Origin: Pseudomonadota bacterium
GTDB taxonomy: Bacteria > Pseudomonadota > Gammaproteobacteria > Xanthomonadales > Xanthomonadaceae
Assembly (NCBI GenBank): GCA_018241125.1
Contig: JAFEEL010000003.1
Span: 57,972-121,971, forward strand
Direction of reading: 5' to 3'
DNA: 64,000 nt
Under the pieces are notes generated by a model, which made no database searches, was not told the origin of the DNA, and worked only from the letters and a program-made list of their open reading frames with translations. Below are positions 9,426-17,583 of this stretch, piece by piece (positions within the stretch are counted from its first letter, which is position 1; each line of letters starts with the position of its first letter). The translations under genes and the position numbers were made by a program.

Positions 9426-10278
9426 CGGCAAACCCGGCGCGCGTCTTCTGGAACCACCACCAGCCCGCGCAGGCCAGCGCGAAGCCTCCGATCCAGCACC
9501 ACGCCAGCGCGATCCAGTCCGGCGCGTTTCCGAAGATCAAGACCGCACGCGCGGCTTCCACCAACACGCTCAGGGGATTGACGGCCATCAGCGTGCGGTA
9601 CGGTTCGGGCACCGCCGCCAGCGGGTAAAAGATCGGCGACAAGAACAGCAACACGGTCGCGACGATGCCGGTGACCTGACCGATATCGCGCGCATACACG
9701 CCCAGCGACGCCAGCACCCACATCAGCCCCAGCGTGCCCAGCAGCAGCGGCGCCAGCACCAGCGGCAGCAGCAGCGCGGTCGCCGGCAAACCATGCAACA
9801 CGAAGATCGCCAGCGCCGCCCACGCCAGCAAGGCGACACACACATGGAATAGCGCCGCCAGCAGCGCCACCACCGGCAGCACTTCCAACGGAAAGACCAC
9901 GCGCTTGACGAAATTGACGTTGCCAAGGATCAATCCCGGCGCGCGGTTGAAACCTTCGGCGAACAGGTTGAACAACACCAGCCCGGCGAACGCGATCACC
10001 GCAAAACCGGCATGCCCACCCGCCGGCACCTGCCCCGGTCCGGCCCAGCGGGCGCCAAACACCACCGCGAACACGAAGGTGTAAACCGCCAGCAGCAGCA
10101 GCGGGGTGACCAGCGACCACGCCAGCCCGAGGATGGAACCGCGGTAACGACCCTGCACATCGCGGCGCGCCAGTTGCCAGATCAGCCGGCGGTGGGCGAC
10201 CAACGCGCGCAGCATGCCTGCCGGCGAGGTATCGAACGCCGGCATCGCCGGATGCGCATGGCGGGCAGCGCCGTGCAT
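9415..10278 (-). CDS. wzm: Polysaccharide ABC transporter permease
   Basis: A 287-residue ABC-2 type permease, the membrane partner of Wzt. After a short cytoplasmic N-terminus it has the conserved motif RRDVQGRYRGSILGLAWSL and about six membrane segments, including SLGVYARDIGQVTGIV and FLSPIFYPLAAVP before the last pair. The dimer with Wzt flips undecaprenyl-linked glycan across the inner membrane. ATG 10278 is used; ATG 10245 (MPAFDTSP) is an alternative and neither has a strong ribosome-binding site. It lies 19 bp downstream of metB and is the first gene of the polysaccharide unit. Confidence 0.92.
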   Translation of the reverse strand: MHGAARHAHPAMPAFDTSPAGMLRALVAHRRLIWQLARRDVQGRYRGSILGLAWSLVTPLLLLAVYTFVFAVVFGARWAGPGQVPAGGHAGFAVIAFAGLVLFNLFAEGFNRAPGLILGNVNFVKRVVFPLEVLPVVALLAALFHVCVALLAWAALAIFVLHGLPATALLLPLVLAPLLLGTLGLMWVLASLGVYARDIGQVTGIVATVLLFLSPIFYPLAAVPEPYRTLMAVNPLSVLVEAARAVLIFGNAPDWIALAWCWIGGFALACAGWWWFQKTRAGFADVL

Positions 10279-10297
10279 GGCAAGCCGCGTGGGCCGG

Positions 10298-11467
10298 TCA
10301 GTCGCCGCGCAAGGCGTGGTCGAGTTCGGCGCGCAGGTCTTCCACGTCCTCCACGCCCACCGACAGGCGCACGAGGTTGTCGTGGATGCCAAGCTGAGCG
10401 CGGCGCTCGGCGGGAATCGAGGCGTGAGTCATGATCGCCGGGTGGTTGATCAGACTCTCCACGCCGCCCAGCGACTCGGCCAATCCGAACAGGTGGCAGC
10501 GTTCCATCATCCGCCGCGCCGCCGGTAAACCGCCGCGCACATACACCGACACCAGCCCGCCGAATCCGTGCATCTGCCGCTTGGCCAGTTCGTGCTGTGG
10601 ATGCGACGGCAGTCCGGGATAGATCACTTTCTCGATGCCCGGGTGCGACTGCAACCAATGCGCCAGTTCCAGCGCATTGTTGCAGTGCGCGCGCATGCGC
10701 AGGTGCAGGGTTTTCAAGCCACGCAGCGCGAGGAAACTATCGAACGGGCCTTGCACGCCGCCCACCGCGTTTTGCAGGAAGGTCATCTGCTCGGCGATGG
10801 CCGCGTTGTCGCCGACGATGGCCACGCCGCCGACCATGTCCGAGTGGCCGTTGAGGTACTTGGTCGCCGAGTGCACCACGATGTGCGCCCCGTGTTCGAG
10901 CGGGCGTTGCAGCATCGGCGAGGCGAAGGTGTTGTCGACCGCCAGCAGCAGGCCGTGCGCCTTGGCGAACGCGCCCAGCGCGGACAAATCCACGATCTTG
11001 AGCAGCGGGTTGGTCGGGGTCTCGGCCCAGATCATCTTCGTGTTCGGGCGCAGCGCCGCGGCCAGTGCGGCCGGATCGGTGAGATCGACGAAGCTGAACT
11101 CCAGCCCGGCCGAACGCTTGCGCACGCGTTCGAACAATCGGTACGTGCCGCCGTACACGTCGTCCATGCAGATCACGTGGCTGCCCGAATCGAGCAATTC
11201 GAGCACGGTCGAGGTGGCGGCCAACCCGGAGGCGAACGCGAAGCCGTGCGTGCCACCTTCCAGATCGGCCACGCAGCGCTCCCACGCAAAGCGCGTCGGA
11301 TTGTGCGAGCGCGTGTACTCGTAACCCTTGTGCACTCCGGGGCTTTGCTGCACGTAGGTGGAGGTGGCGTAGATCGGCGTCATGATCGCGCCGGTCGATG
11401 GATCGGGGGATTGCCCGGCGTGGATGGCGCGGGTGCCGAGGCCTTGCTTGGCAGAGGTGTCAGTCAT
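10298..11467 (-). CDS. metB: Cystathionine gamma-synthase/lyase family PLP enzyme
   Basis: A 389-residue Cys/Met-metabolism PLP enzyme. The PLP lysine is Lys203 in VHSATKYLNGHSD. YEYTRSHNPTR, FASGLAATS and SLGGVESLINHPA are family hallmarks. The gene next to etf and the LPS locus is called metB in Xanthomonas. The adjacent cystathionine beta-synthase gene suggests that the pair could also run reverse transsulfuration, so cystathionine gamma-lyase activity is possible. ATG 11467 is preferred over upstream in-frame starts, which fall in a repeat. A G/C hairpin repeat separates it from the upstream synthase gene. Confidence 0.9.
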   Translation of the reverse strand: MTDTSAKQGLGTRAIHAGQSPDPSTGAIMTPIYATSTYVQQSPGVHKGYEYTRSHNPTRFAWERCVADLEGGTHGFAFASGLAATSTVLELLDSGSHVICMDDVYGGTYRLFERVRKRSAGLEFSFVDLTDPAALAAALRPNTKMIWAETPTNPLLKIVDLSALGAFAKAHGLLLAVDNTFASPMLQRPLEHGAHIVVHSATKYLNGHSDMVGGVAIVGDNAAIAEQMTFLQNAVGGVQGPFDSFLALRGLKTLHLRMRAHCNNALELAHWLQSHPGIEKVIYPGLPSHPQHELAKRQMHGFGGLVSVYVRGGLPAARRMMERCHLFGLAESLGGVESLINHPAIMTHASIPAERRAQLGIHDNLVRLSVGVEDVEDLRAELDHALRGD

Positions 11468-11498
11468 GTGGGTTGGATGTATGAGCCGTGGCGAGGTT

Positions 11499-11536
11499 GC
11501 CCCCACCCCAACCCTCCCCCGCCAGCGGGGGAGGGG
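11499..11536. repeat. C-rich hairpin repeat between metB and cystathionine beta-synthase
   Basis: CCCTCCCCCGC at 11512-11522 pairs with GCGGGGGAGGG at 11525-11535, preceded by CCCCACCCCAA. The same element recurs at 31327-31348, 31407-31430 and 62277-62300. On the minus strand it lies just after the stop codon of the beta-synthase gene and before metB, so it could terminate or attenuate read-through between the two. No T-tract supports a classical terminator. Confidence 0.7.
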
Positions 11537-11541
11537 GCGGT

Positions 11542-12912
11542 TTATTGCACTCGTCTGCGCAGGTAGTTCAGCAGGTCGATACGGGTGATCAATCCAAGGA
11601 AGATCGCGCCGTCCTTGACGATCGCCACCTGCCCGCGGTCGAACACCGGCAGCAGCGCCTCGATCGGCGATTTCACGTCGAGCACGTCGAGCTTGGTCAC
11701 CATCGCCGTGGATACCGGGTCGCGGAAGCGCGCCTCGTCGCCGTACACGTGCAACAGCACGTCGGATTCATCGACGATGCCGACCAGCTCCTCGCCGGCC
11801 ATCACCGGCAACTGCGAGATCTCGTACAGCTTCATGCGCTGGTAGGCGGTGACCAGCAGGTCGTTGGGGCCGATCACCACGGTGTCGCGCTGCGCGTACG
11901 GGCGCAAGATCAGGTCGCGCAGGTCGCCGTGGCGCTCACGCGCCAGAAAGCCGTTGTCGAGCATCCAGTAGTCGTTGTACATCTTCGACAGATACTTGTT
12001 GCCGGTGTCGCATACCAGCACCACCACGCGCTTTGGCGTGGTCTGCTCGCGGCAATATTTCAAGGCTGCGGCCAGCAAGGTGCCAGTGGACGAGCCGCCG
12101 AGCACGCCTTCCTTCGCCAGCAGTTCGCGGGCGGTCAGGAAGCTTTCCTTGTCAGTGATCGCGTAAGCCTTCTTCACCCGTGAAAAATCGCTGATCGGCG
12201 GCAGGAAATCCTCGCCGATGCCCTCGACCATCCAGCTGGCCGACTTCTCGCTGAGCGTGCCTTCGTTGATGTACTGCTCGAGGATCGAGCCGACCGGATC
12301 GGCCAGCACCAGTTCGACCTGCGGGGCGGCCTTGGCGAGGTAGCGCGACAGCCCGGTCATGGTGCCCGAACTGCCGCAACCGAACACGATGGCGTCGAGT
12401 TTGCCGTCCATCTGCTCGAAGATTTCCGGACCGGTGGTGGACTCGTGCGCGCGCGGGTTGTCGGGGTTGCCGAACTGGTTGATGAAGTAAGCGCCGGGCG
12501 TTTGCGCGGCGATCGACGCGGCCAGATCCTGATAATACTCCGGGTGACCCTTGGCCACATCCGAGCGGGTGAGCACGACCTCGGCACCCATCGCCTTGAG
12601 GTTGAAGATCTTCTCGCGGCTCATCTTGTCGGGCACGACCAGGATCAGCCGGTAGCCCTTCTGCTGCGCCACCAGCGCCAGGCCGATACCGGTGTTGCCG
12701 GCGGTGCCTTCGACCAGGGTATCGCCCGGCTTGATCTTGCCCGCCTTCTCAGCCGCTTCGATCATCGACAGGCCGATGCGATCCTTGATCGAGCCGCCGG
12801 GATTGGCCGATTCGAGCTTCAGGAACAGCTCGCAACAGCCGGTATCGAGATGGCGCGCGCGCACCATGGGCGTGCGGCCGATGAGTTCCAGCACGCTGTC
12901 GTGGACGGGCAT
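11542..12912 (-). CDS. Cystathionine beta-synthase with C-terminal CBS domain pair
   Basis: A 456-residue PLP enzyme that joins serine (or O-acetylserine) and homocysteine. The PLP lysine is Lys43 in NPGGSIKDRIG. The phosphate loop EGTAGNTGIGLA and the GGSSTGT segment are intact. Residues about 335-456 hold two CBS repeats (VIGPNDLLVTAYQRMKLYE; PIEALLPVFDRGQVAIV), which usually bind an adenosyl ligand. There is no N-terminal heme domain, as usual in bacteria. Together with metB it would allow cysteine formation from methionine. ATG 12912 starts 110 bp from the divergent thioesterase-like gene, so promoters for both should lie in 12913-13021. Confidence 0.93.
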   Translation of the reverse strand: MPVHDSVLELIGRTPMVRARHLDTGCCELFLKLESANPGGSIKDRIGLSMIEAAEKAGKIKPGDTLVEGTAGNTGIGLALVAQQKGYRLILVVPDKMSREKIFNLKAMGAEVVLTRSDVAKGHPEYYQDLAASIAAQTPGAYFINQFGNPDNPRAHESTTGPEIFEQMDGKLDAIVFGCGSSGTMTGLSRYLAKAAPQVELVLADPVGSILEQYINEGTLSEKSASWMVEGIGEDFLPPISDFSRVKKAYAITDKESFLTARELLAKEGVLGGSSTGTLLAAALKYCREQTTPKRVVVLVCDTGNKYLSKMYNDYWMLDNGFLARERHGDLRDLILRPYAQRDTVVIGPNDLLVTAYQRMKLYEISQLPVMAGEELVGIVDESDVLLHVYGDEARFRDPVSTAMVTKLDVLDVKSPIEALLPVFDRGQVAIVKDGAIFLGLITRIDLLNYLRRRVQ

Positions 12913-13021
12913 GGCGTTGAACCGAAGGCGGCGGCGTGCGCCGGACAGATGATTCTAACAGGGCCACCTCGCCGGGGCCGCAGCGGCGACGATCCTTCGT
13001 GGCGCGGGTTAGACTGCACCG

Positions 13022-13840
13022 ATGCCAGTCGCCAGCAATCGCCACCTCGGACACGACGGACACGCGTACCCGGAGGCTTACTTCGTCCGCACCGGCGAGC
13101 ACCGATTCGTTTCCACCTTGCATTCCCAAGGCGCGTGGCAGCCCGGCGAGCAGCACCTCGCACCGGCGTCAGGACTGGTGTTGGCGGAAGCCGAACACCG
13201 CTTGCCCAGTGACAAGCAGGTGTCGCGGGTATCCTTCGACGTGCTGGGCGTCATCGACTCGGGTGAGTTCAGCATCGACGTACGGATGCTGCGGCCGGGG
13301 CGTTCGATTGAACTGATCGAAGCGCAGATGCGCCACGGCGAGCGCGTCAGCATTCGTGCGCGTATCTGGCGGCTGGCCGCCATGGACACCGCAGCCATCC
13401 AGGGCCACGCATGGGAACCGCTGCCGCCGCCGGAGGCAATGCCACCGTTTGCGATGTCGCCCTTGTGGCCCGGCGGCTACATCGCGTCGCTGGATGCACG
13501 CCAGGCCAACGATGCGCGGCCCGGCCGCAGTCGCAGCTGGATTTGCTCGCGCCACGCGCTGGTAGCCGGCGAAGCCGATCCGCCGGTCGCCGGCTTCCTG
13601 AAGCTGATCGATACCGCCAATGGGCTGGCCGTGCGCGAACATCCCGGCCGGGTGTTTTTCGCCAACGTGGATCTGAGCGTGCACTTCCATCGTCTGCCGC
13701 AAGCCGGTTGGGTGGGATTCGACACCCGCGTGGCTTTCGGCCCGACCGGACTGGGCGAGACGTTTTCCGTGCTGAGCGATGTCCACGGGCCGGTCGGCAC
13801 CGCCGCGCAGAGCCTCACCGTGCGTTTGGGTCTGCCCTGA
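13022..13840 (+). CDS. Acyl-CoA thioesterase-like double hot-dog protein
   Basis: A 272-residue protein that resembles TesB-like thioesterases (4HBT_3 type). The first half has FVSTLHSQGAWQPGEQH, then RVSFDVLGVIDSGEF and VRMLRPGRSIELIEAQM, the central-helix and strand pattern of a hot-dog fold. The second half contains DTANGLAVRE and FFANVDLSVHFHR, a second hot-dog. It probably hydrolyses medium or long acyl-CoA in the cytoplasm. It is divergent from the cystathionine beta-synthase gene and followed by about 270 bp without a gene before tRNA-Arg. The substrate is unknown; fold assignment is by motif only. Confidence 0.78.
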   Translation: MPVASNRHLGHDGHAYPEAYFVRTGEHRFVSTLHSQGAWQPGEQHLAPASGLVLAEAEHRLPSDKQVSRVSFDVLGVIDSGEFSIDVRMLRPGRSIELIEAQMRHGERVSIRARIWRLAAMDTAAIQGHAWEPLPPPEAMPPFAMSPLWPGGYIASLDARQANDARPGRSRSWICSRHALVAGEADPPVAGFLKLIDTANGLAVREHPGRVFFANVDLSVHFHRLPQAGWVGFDTRVAFGPTGLGETFSVLSDVHGPVGTAAQSLTVRLGLP

Positions 13841-14042
13841 ACGGGCGCGGCCGCGTCAACACTCGCCCCGTCGCCGAACGCACGCACCGATCGGGAGCGT
13901 GGCGCCGCTCCCATCCACCCGCAGCGATCGTTTGCCCGTCCACATCGCGGGCATTATCCGGCCAGCGGCCAATCGACGCGCACCGCTCGCGGCCAGCCGC
14001 TGGCCCCTGTCCCAGCAGCCGGGCAGCACTTGGTTGCTGGGT

Positions 14043-14048
14043 TATACT
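14043..14048 (+). promoter_or_regulatory. Possible -10 box for tRNA-Arg
   Basis: TATACT lies 65 bp before the tRNA, in the only AT-richer spot of a 270-bp gap (13841-14113) where no gene is visible. The region 17 bp upstream has no good -35 match. It is a plausible but unproven promoter element. Confidence 0.35.
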
Positions 14049-14113
14049 ACCGCTCCGGGCATGGCACTTTTTCTCAGAAGCGGCCTCCCCGCGGCAAAAA
14101 GTTCTTGCACTAC

Positions 14114-14190
14114 GCGCCCGTAGCTCAGCTGGATAGAGTACTACCCTCCGAAGGTAGGGGTCACAGGTTCGACTCCTGTCGGGCGCGCCA
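14114..14190 (+). tRNA. tRNA-Arg (anticodon CCG)
   Basis: A 77-nt cloverleaf. The acceptor GCGCCCG (14114-14120) pairs with CGGGCGC (14180-14186), followed by discriminator G and an encoded CCA. The D arm has AGCTCAGCTGGAT. The anticodon stem CTACC/GGTAG encloses the loop CTCCGAA, so the anticodon is CCG and it reads CGG. The T loop is GGTTCGACTCC. No integrase or partial duplicate of its 3' end lies nearby, so it is not an occupied island attachment site here. Confidence 0.97.
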
Positions 14191-14511
14191 CTCCTGATTC
14201 ATGCACTCCGAGGCGCGATGAGCCCCGTCGCCATTTGCGAGATGAAAAACGGTCTCGCGGTGCAGTGACTGGAGCACGTCAGCGACGCCGATACGACACG
14301 GCCTTGCGGCGCGGCACCGTCGCTGGCCGGCAAGCGGCGGCGCGCGATGGCGACCGGCCACCGCCAGCGCTGGGCACCGGTACCGGCTGGGCTGGCCATG
14401 CCCACGGCCCGGCGCCGAACCCGGCGGCTCCGGATCGACCCGCGTGCGCTGGGTCGTGTCGATCGCGCATGCGGGCGCGTCTACAATGGCCACGACGACC
14501 CAGGTGCCCCC
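14191..14511. other. 321-bp gap between tRNA-Arg and the response regulator
   Basis: No convincing gene is seen. Several frames stay open on both strands because of the high GC content, but none has recognisable protein character or a good ribosome-binding site. The last 35 bases hold a TACAAT that may be the promoter of the downstream operon. Confidence 0.5.
14482..14487 (+). promoter_or_regulatory. Possible -10 box before the two-component operon
   Basis: TACAAT lies 24 bp before the response regulator ATG. Upstream, TGTCGA at 14457-14462 is a weak -35 with a 19-bp spacer. If real, it would drive a nearly leaderless transcript covering the regulator, sensor kinase and the genes that follow. 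Confidence 0.35.
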
Positions 14512-15210
14512 ATGAGCCAGCCGACCGCCAAACTGCGTGTGTTGCTGATCGAAGACCAGCGTGCGCAGGCTGAAAACATCTGGGAGTTCCTGGAGATGCA
14601 CGGGCAGGTGATGGATCACGCCGCCGACGGGCAGGCCGGGCTGCAGCTGGCGCTGGAGAACGACTACGACGTGATCGTGCTCGATCTGGGGCTGCCGCGG
14701 CTCGATGGCGTGGAAGTGTGCCGGCGCGTGCGTGCCGAGGGCAAGGCCACGCCGATCTTGATGCTCACCGCGCGCGAGCGGCTGGAGGACAAGCTGCTCG
14801 GATTCGAGGCCGGCGCCGACGACTACCTCACCAAACCCTTCGAACTGCGCGAGTTGGCCGCACGCGTGCAGGTTTTGCATCGGCGCATGCAGCGGCTGTC
14901 GCCGGCGGTGCTGATGGTGGGCGATCTGGAGCTGGACCTGGCCAACCGCATCGCCACCCGCGGTGGCCAGCAGATCGGGCTGTCGCCGGCCGGATTCCGC
15001 CTGCTCGAAGCGCTGATGCGCAAGGCCCCCCACGTGGTGCAGTACAACGAGCTGGCGCAGGCGCTGTGGGGCGACCCGGAACACGATCCGGCGCGCTTGC
15101 ACACGCACTTTTCGCTGCTGCGCAATGCCGTGGATCGTGGCTTCGCGCAGCCGATGATCCACACCGTCCACAGTTTCGGTTACCGCCTTGTTCCGCCTGC
15201 TGCCACGTAA
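14512..15210 (+). CDS. OmpR/PhoB-family response regulator
   Basis: A 232-residue regulator with an intact receiver domain (residues 9-120). The acidic pocket is in LLIEDQ, the phosphoacceptor is Asp58 in VIVLDLGLPRLDG, Thr86 lies in MLTAR and Lys108 in YLTKPF. A winged helix follows (about 133-228, ending HTVHSFGYRLVPP), so it should bind DNA. ATG 14512 fits the receiver start, and the upstream open frame adds only low-complexity arginine-rich residues. Its 3' end overlaps the sensor kinase start by 23 bp, so the two form a co-translated pair. The ten-gene same-strand arrangement suggests that it controls the acyl-carrier-protein pathway downstream; this is inference. Confidence 0.92.
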   Translation: MSQPTAKLRVLLIEDQRAQAENIWEFLEMHGQVMDHAADGQAGLQLALENDYDVIVLDLGLPRLDGVEVCRRVRAEGKATPILMLTARERLEDKLLGFEAGADDYLTKPFELRELAARVQVLHRRMQRLSPAVLMVGDLELDLANRIATRGGQQIGLSPAGFRLLEALMRKAPHVVQYNELAQALWGDPEHDPARLHTHFSLLRNAVDRGFAQPMIHTVHSFGYRLVPPAAT

Positions 15211-16546
15211 GACCAGCCTGCGCATGCGGGTGATGGTGTATTGCGCGGCGCTGGGCGGCGCGATCGGCATCTGCATGGCGTTCGTGGCCGAGGCCATCTC
15301 CGACCACAACGAACTGTTGTTGGTCAACGAGGAAATGGAGGCCGAACTGGGCGTGCAGATCGCCGAGCACGGCGAGGATCCGGACGACTCCCGGCTGCCG
15401 CGCGGCCCCTGGAAGAGCGTGTACATCGATCGCCGCAACCAACCGCCGACCTCGCCGACGTGGGCGCAGGCGATGCCGCCGGGGGTGACCGAACTCGACC
15501 CGGGCATCCACGGCAAGGACGACCGTTTCATCGCCATTCGCGATACGCCGATCGGGCGGGTGACGATGATCGCCGGGCTGCCCGATTCGCCGGCGCGCGA
15601 ACGCCGGTTCGCCGAGGAACTGGCTGCGATGGTGCTTCTGGGAGTGATCCTGGGCGGCTGGCTGGGGCGGATGCTGGCCGGCAGCATGCTCTCGCCGGTG
15701 CTGCGCCTGTCGCACGAGGTCGATCGGGCCGACCCCGGCGCCGATCTGCACGGCATCGCCGACGACCACCGCAGCGACGAAGTCGGCGCGCTGGCCAATG
15801 CATTCATCCGCTATCAGGGGCGCGTGAACGCGGCGATCGAGCGCGAGGTGTTGTTTTCGGCCGATGCCGGGCACGAACTGCGCACCCCGCTGAGCGTGCT
15901 CAACGGCGCGCTGGATCTGCTCGACGCGCAGACCGTGCAGGCGCCAGCGCGCCGCCGGATCGAGCGCATCCGTCGCAGCGCGGCCGAGATCGGCCTGCTG
16001 CTGGATGCATTGACCCTGCTGGCGCGCCCCGAGGAATCGCGCGATGCCGAGCCGCGCATCATCGACCTGACCGCAGTGCTGGGCTCGGTGGTCGGCGAGT
16101 TCCGCGACGAGTTGGCCGCTGCGGGCATCGCGTTGCGCCTGCGCTGTCCGCCCGACGCGGTGGTGCACGCACCGTCCGGCCTGCCGCGCACCGCCTTTCG
16201 CCTGCTGCTGCGCTCGATCGCCGGCGGCGCCTGGGGCGAGCGCCTGTGCCTGGAGGTGGATGCGAACGCGGTGGCCTTGCGGGTCGCCGAGGCGACCGCC
16301 GACGACCCTGCAAAGCCTGCCGAGCCCACCCCCGGCTCGCCGCTGCGCTCCGACGAATCCGGGGGCCTTGGCATGTTGCGCCGATTATGCGAACGCTACG
16401 GCTGGGCGTTCCACCTGAATGCGGCCAGCAGCGACGGATCCCTGGTCGCCTGGACGATGCCGAGCAACCCGGTTGCGCGGGCAAACGTTAAGACCCAGGT
16501 TAAGACCGGCATCACGCCCGCCGCGTCGCATGGCAGCCCCGCTTAA
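15188..16546 (+). CDS. Membrane sensor histidine kinase with a degenerate ATP-binding domain
   Basis: A 452-residue sensor kinase partner of the preceding regulator. Two membrane helices (about 14-36 and 145-168) enclose a periplasmic sensor of about 110 residues. A HAMP-like linker and the phosphoacceptor His229 in AGHELRTPLSVLNG follow. The C-terminal catalytic domain is eroded. Where the N box should lie (about 337-349) it reads TAFRLLLRSIAGGAWG without the Asn, and no DxGxG box is visible. Only a late GGLGMLRRLCERYGW resembles the G2 box. It may act as a phosphatase or depend on another kinase. The start is probably the TTG at 15188; ATG 15224 is possible. Confidence 0.85.
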   Translation: MFRLLPRKTSLRMRVMVYCAALGGAIGICMAFVAEAISDHNELLLVNEEMEAELGVQIAEHGEDPDDSRLPRGPWKSVYIDRRNQPPTSPTWAQAMPPGVTELDPGIHGKDDRFIAIRDTPIGRVTMIAGLPDSPARERRFAEELAAMVLLGVILGGWLGRMLAGSMLSPVLRLSHEVDRADPGADLHGIADDHRSDEVGALANAFIRYQGRVNAAIEREVLFSADAGHELRTPLSVLNGALDLLDAQTVQAPARRRIERIRRSAAEIGLLLDALTLLARPEESRDAEPRIIDLTAVLGSVVGEFRDELAAAGIALRLRCPPDAVVHAPSGLPRTAFRLLLRSIAGGAWGERLCLEVDANAVALRVAEATADDPAKPAEPTPGSPLRSDESGGLGMLRRLCERYGWAFHLNAASSDGSLVAWTMPSNPVARANVKTQVKTGITPAASHGSPA

Positions 16547-16572
16547 CGCTGCGGCGGCCATGCTCGCGCCCC

Positions 16573-17583
16573 ATGAGCGCCCTGCCCGCTTCCATCCTGG
16601 ACTCGTCTCCGGCCCCCGTGCGGGCGCCGCCGAAGGCACGCGCACGGCCGGAATCGCCGATGCACCTTGAAATCCTCGATCTGGACGGTTCCCTGGGCGG
16701 GCACGAAACCGGCTTCGAGCTGGGTTGGCGCAGCATCCGCCGCGTCGACCTGCGTGATCTGGGGCCGGCGCTGCGACTGTGGAGCCGGGCGGCCACCATC
16801 GAACGGGCACGGGTGCGCCTGCAGGCCTCCGGGGACCGGCCCGACCCCACCGTCACTCTGGTCGGCTCGGGTGATTTCCACCACTTGACGGCCTTGCTGC
16901 TCGAAGGCCTGCGCGAGCCGACCACCGTGGTGCACCTCGACAACCACCCGGACTGGGTGCGTCTGGCCCCGCGCTGGCACTGCGGTTCGTGGGTGAACCA
17001 AGCCCTGCGACTGCCGCAGGTGGCGCGCGTGGTCACCGTCGGGGTGTGCAGCGACGACCTGGTCTGGCCGGGGCTGAAGGGCGGCAACCTGCCGGCCTTG
17101 GTCGCCGGTCGGCTGCGCCTGTTGCCGTTGTCACACCCACCCTCGCGGGTACTGCGCCGCTTGCCCGACGGCCCGAGCTGGCGCTACCAGAGCGGGCACA
17201 TGGTGTGGAACAATCTGGCCGACATGGCCGCAGCCACCGCCATCGACACCGTTCTGACACAGATCGCCACGCCGCGGGTGTGGATCACCATCGACAAGGA
17301 CGTGCTGCGCGAGGCCGACGCGGTGTGCAACTGGGATCAAGGCCGCATGTCGTTGGCGTTCGCCCTCGAGCTGATCGCCGCGATCGGGCGCCGGCACGCC
17401 GTGGTCGGGGCGGATATCTGCGGCGAGTACGCGCCGCCGGGGTTTTCCAGTGCCGTCAAGCGCTGGGAGGCCCATCGCGACCAACCGCGCCGGCCGGCGC
17501 CGGACGCGCTGGCGCTCGAGCGCAATCGTCACACCAACCAGCGCCTGCTGCGCGCGCTCCTGCAAGCCGGCGCAGCATGCTGA
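16573..17583 (+). CDS. Arginase/ureohydrolase-fold metalloprotein of unknown substrate
   Basis: A 336-residue protein with diverged ureohydrolase metal motifs: GSGDFHH at 98-104, HLDNHPDW (Asp123, His125, Asp127) in place of DAHxD, and TIDKDVL (Asp241, Asp243) in place of SFDxDxxDP. GADICGEYAPPG follows. The dinuclear metal ligands seem kept, so hydrolysis of a guanidino or related C-N bond is plausible, but the loops differ from arginase and agmatinase. ATG 16573 lies 26 bp after the sensor kinase; ATG 16660 (MHLEILDLDGS) is a shorter alternative. It overlaps the next transporter gene by 7 bp. It begins the structural part of the acyl-product operon. Confidence 0.8.
   Translation: MSALPASILDSSPAPVRAPPKARARPESPMHLEILDLDGSLGGHETGFELGWRSIRRVDLRDLGPALRLWSRAATIERARVRLQASGDRPDPTVTLVGSGDFHHLTALLLEGLREPTTVVHLDNHPDWVRLAPRWHCGSWVNQALRLPQVARVVTVGVCSDDLVWPGLKGGNLPALVAGRLRLLPLSHPPSRVLRRLPDGPSWRYQSGHMVWNNLADMAAATAIDTVLTQIATPRVWITIDKDVLREADAVCNWDQGRMSLAFALELIAAIGRRHAVVGADICGEYAPPGFSSAVKRWEAHRDQPRRPAPDALALERNRHTNQRLLRALLQAGAAC

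Noticed and set aside
14114-14190. Genomic island attachment at tRNA-Arg
   Set aside because: No integrase, no duplicated tRNA end and no change in base composition are seen downstream.
14161-15807. 548-codon open frame across tRNA-Arg and opposite the two-component genes
   Set aside because: It starts inside the sensor kinase gene, ends in the tRNA and has no gene character.
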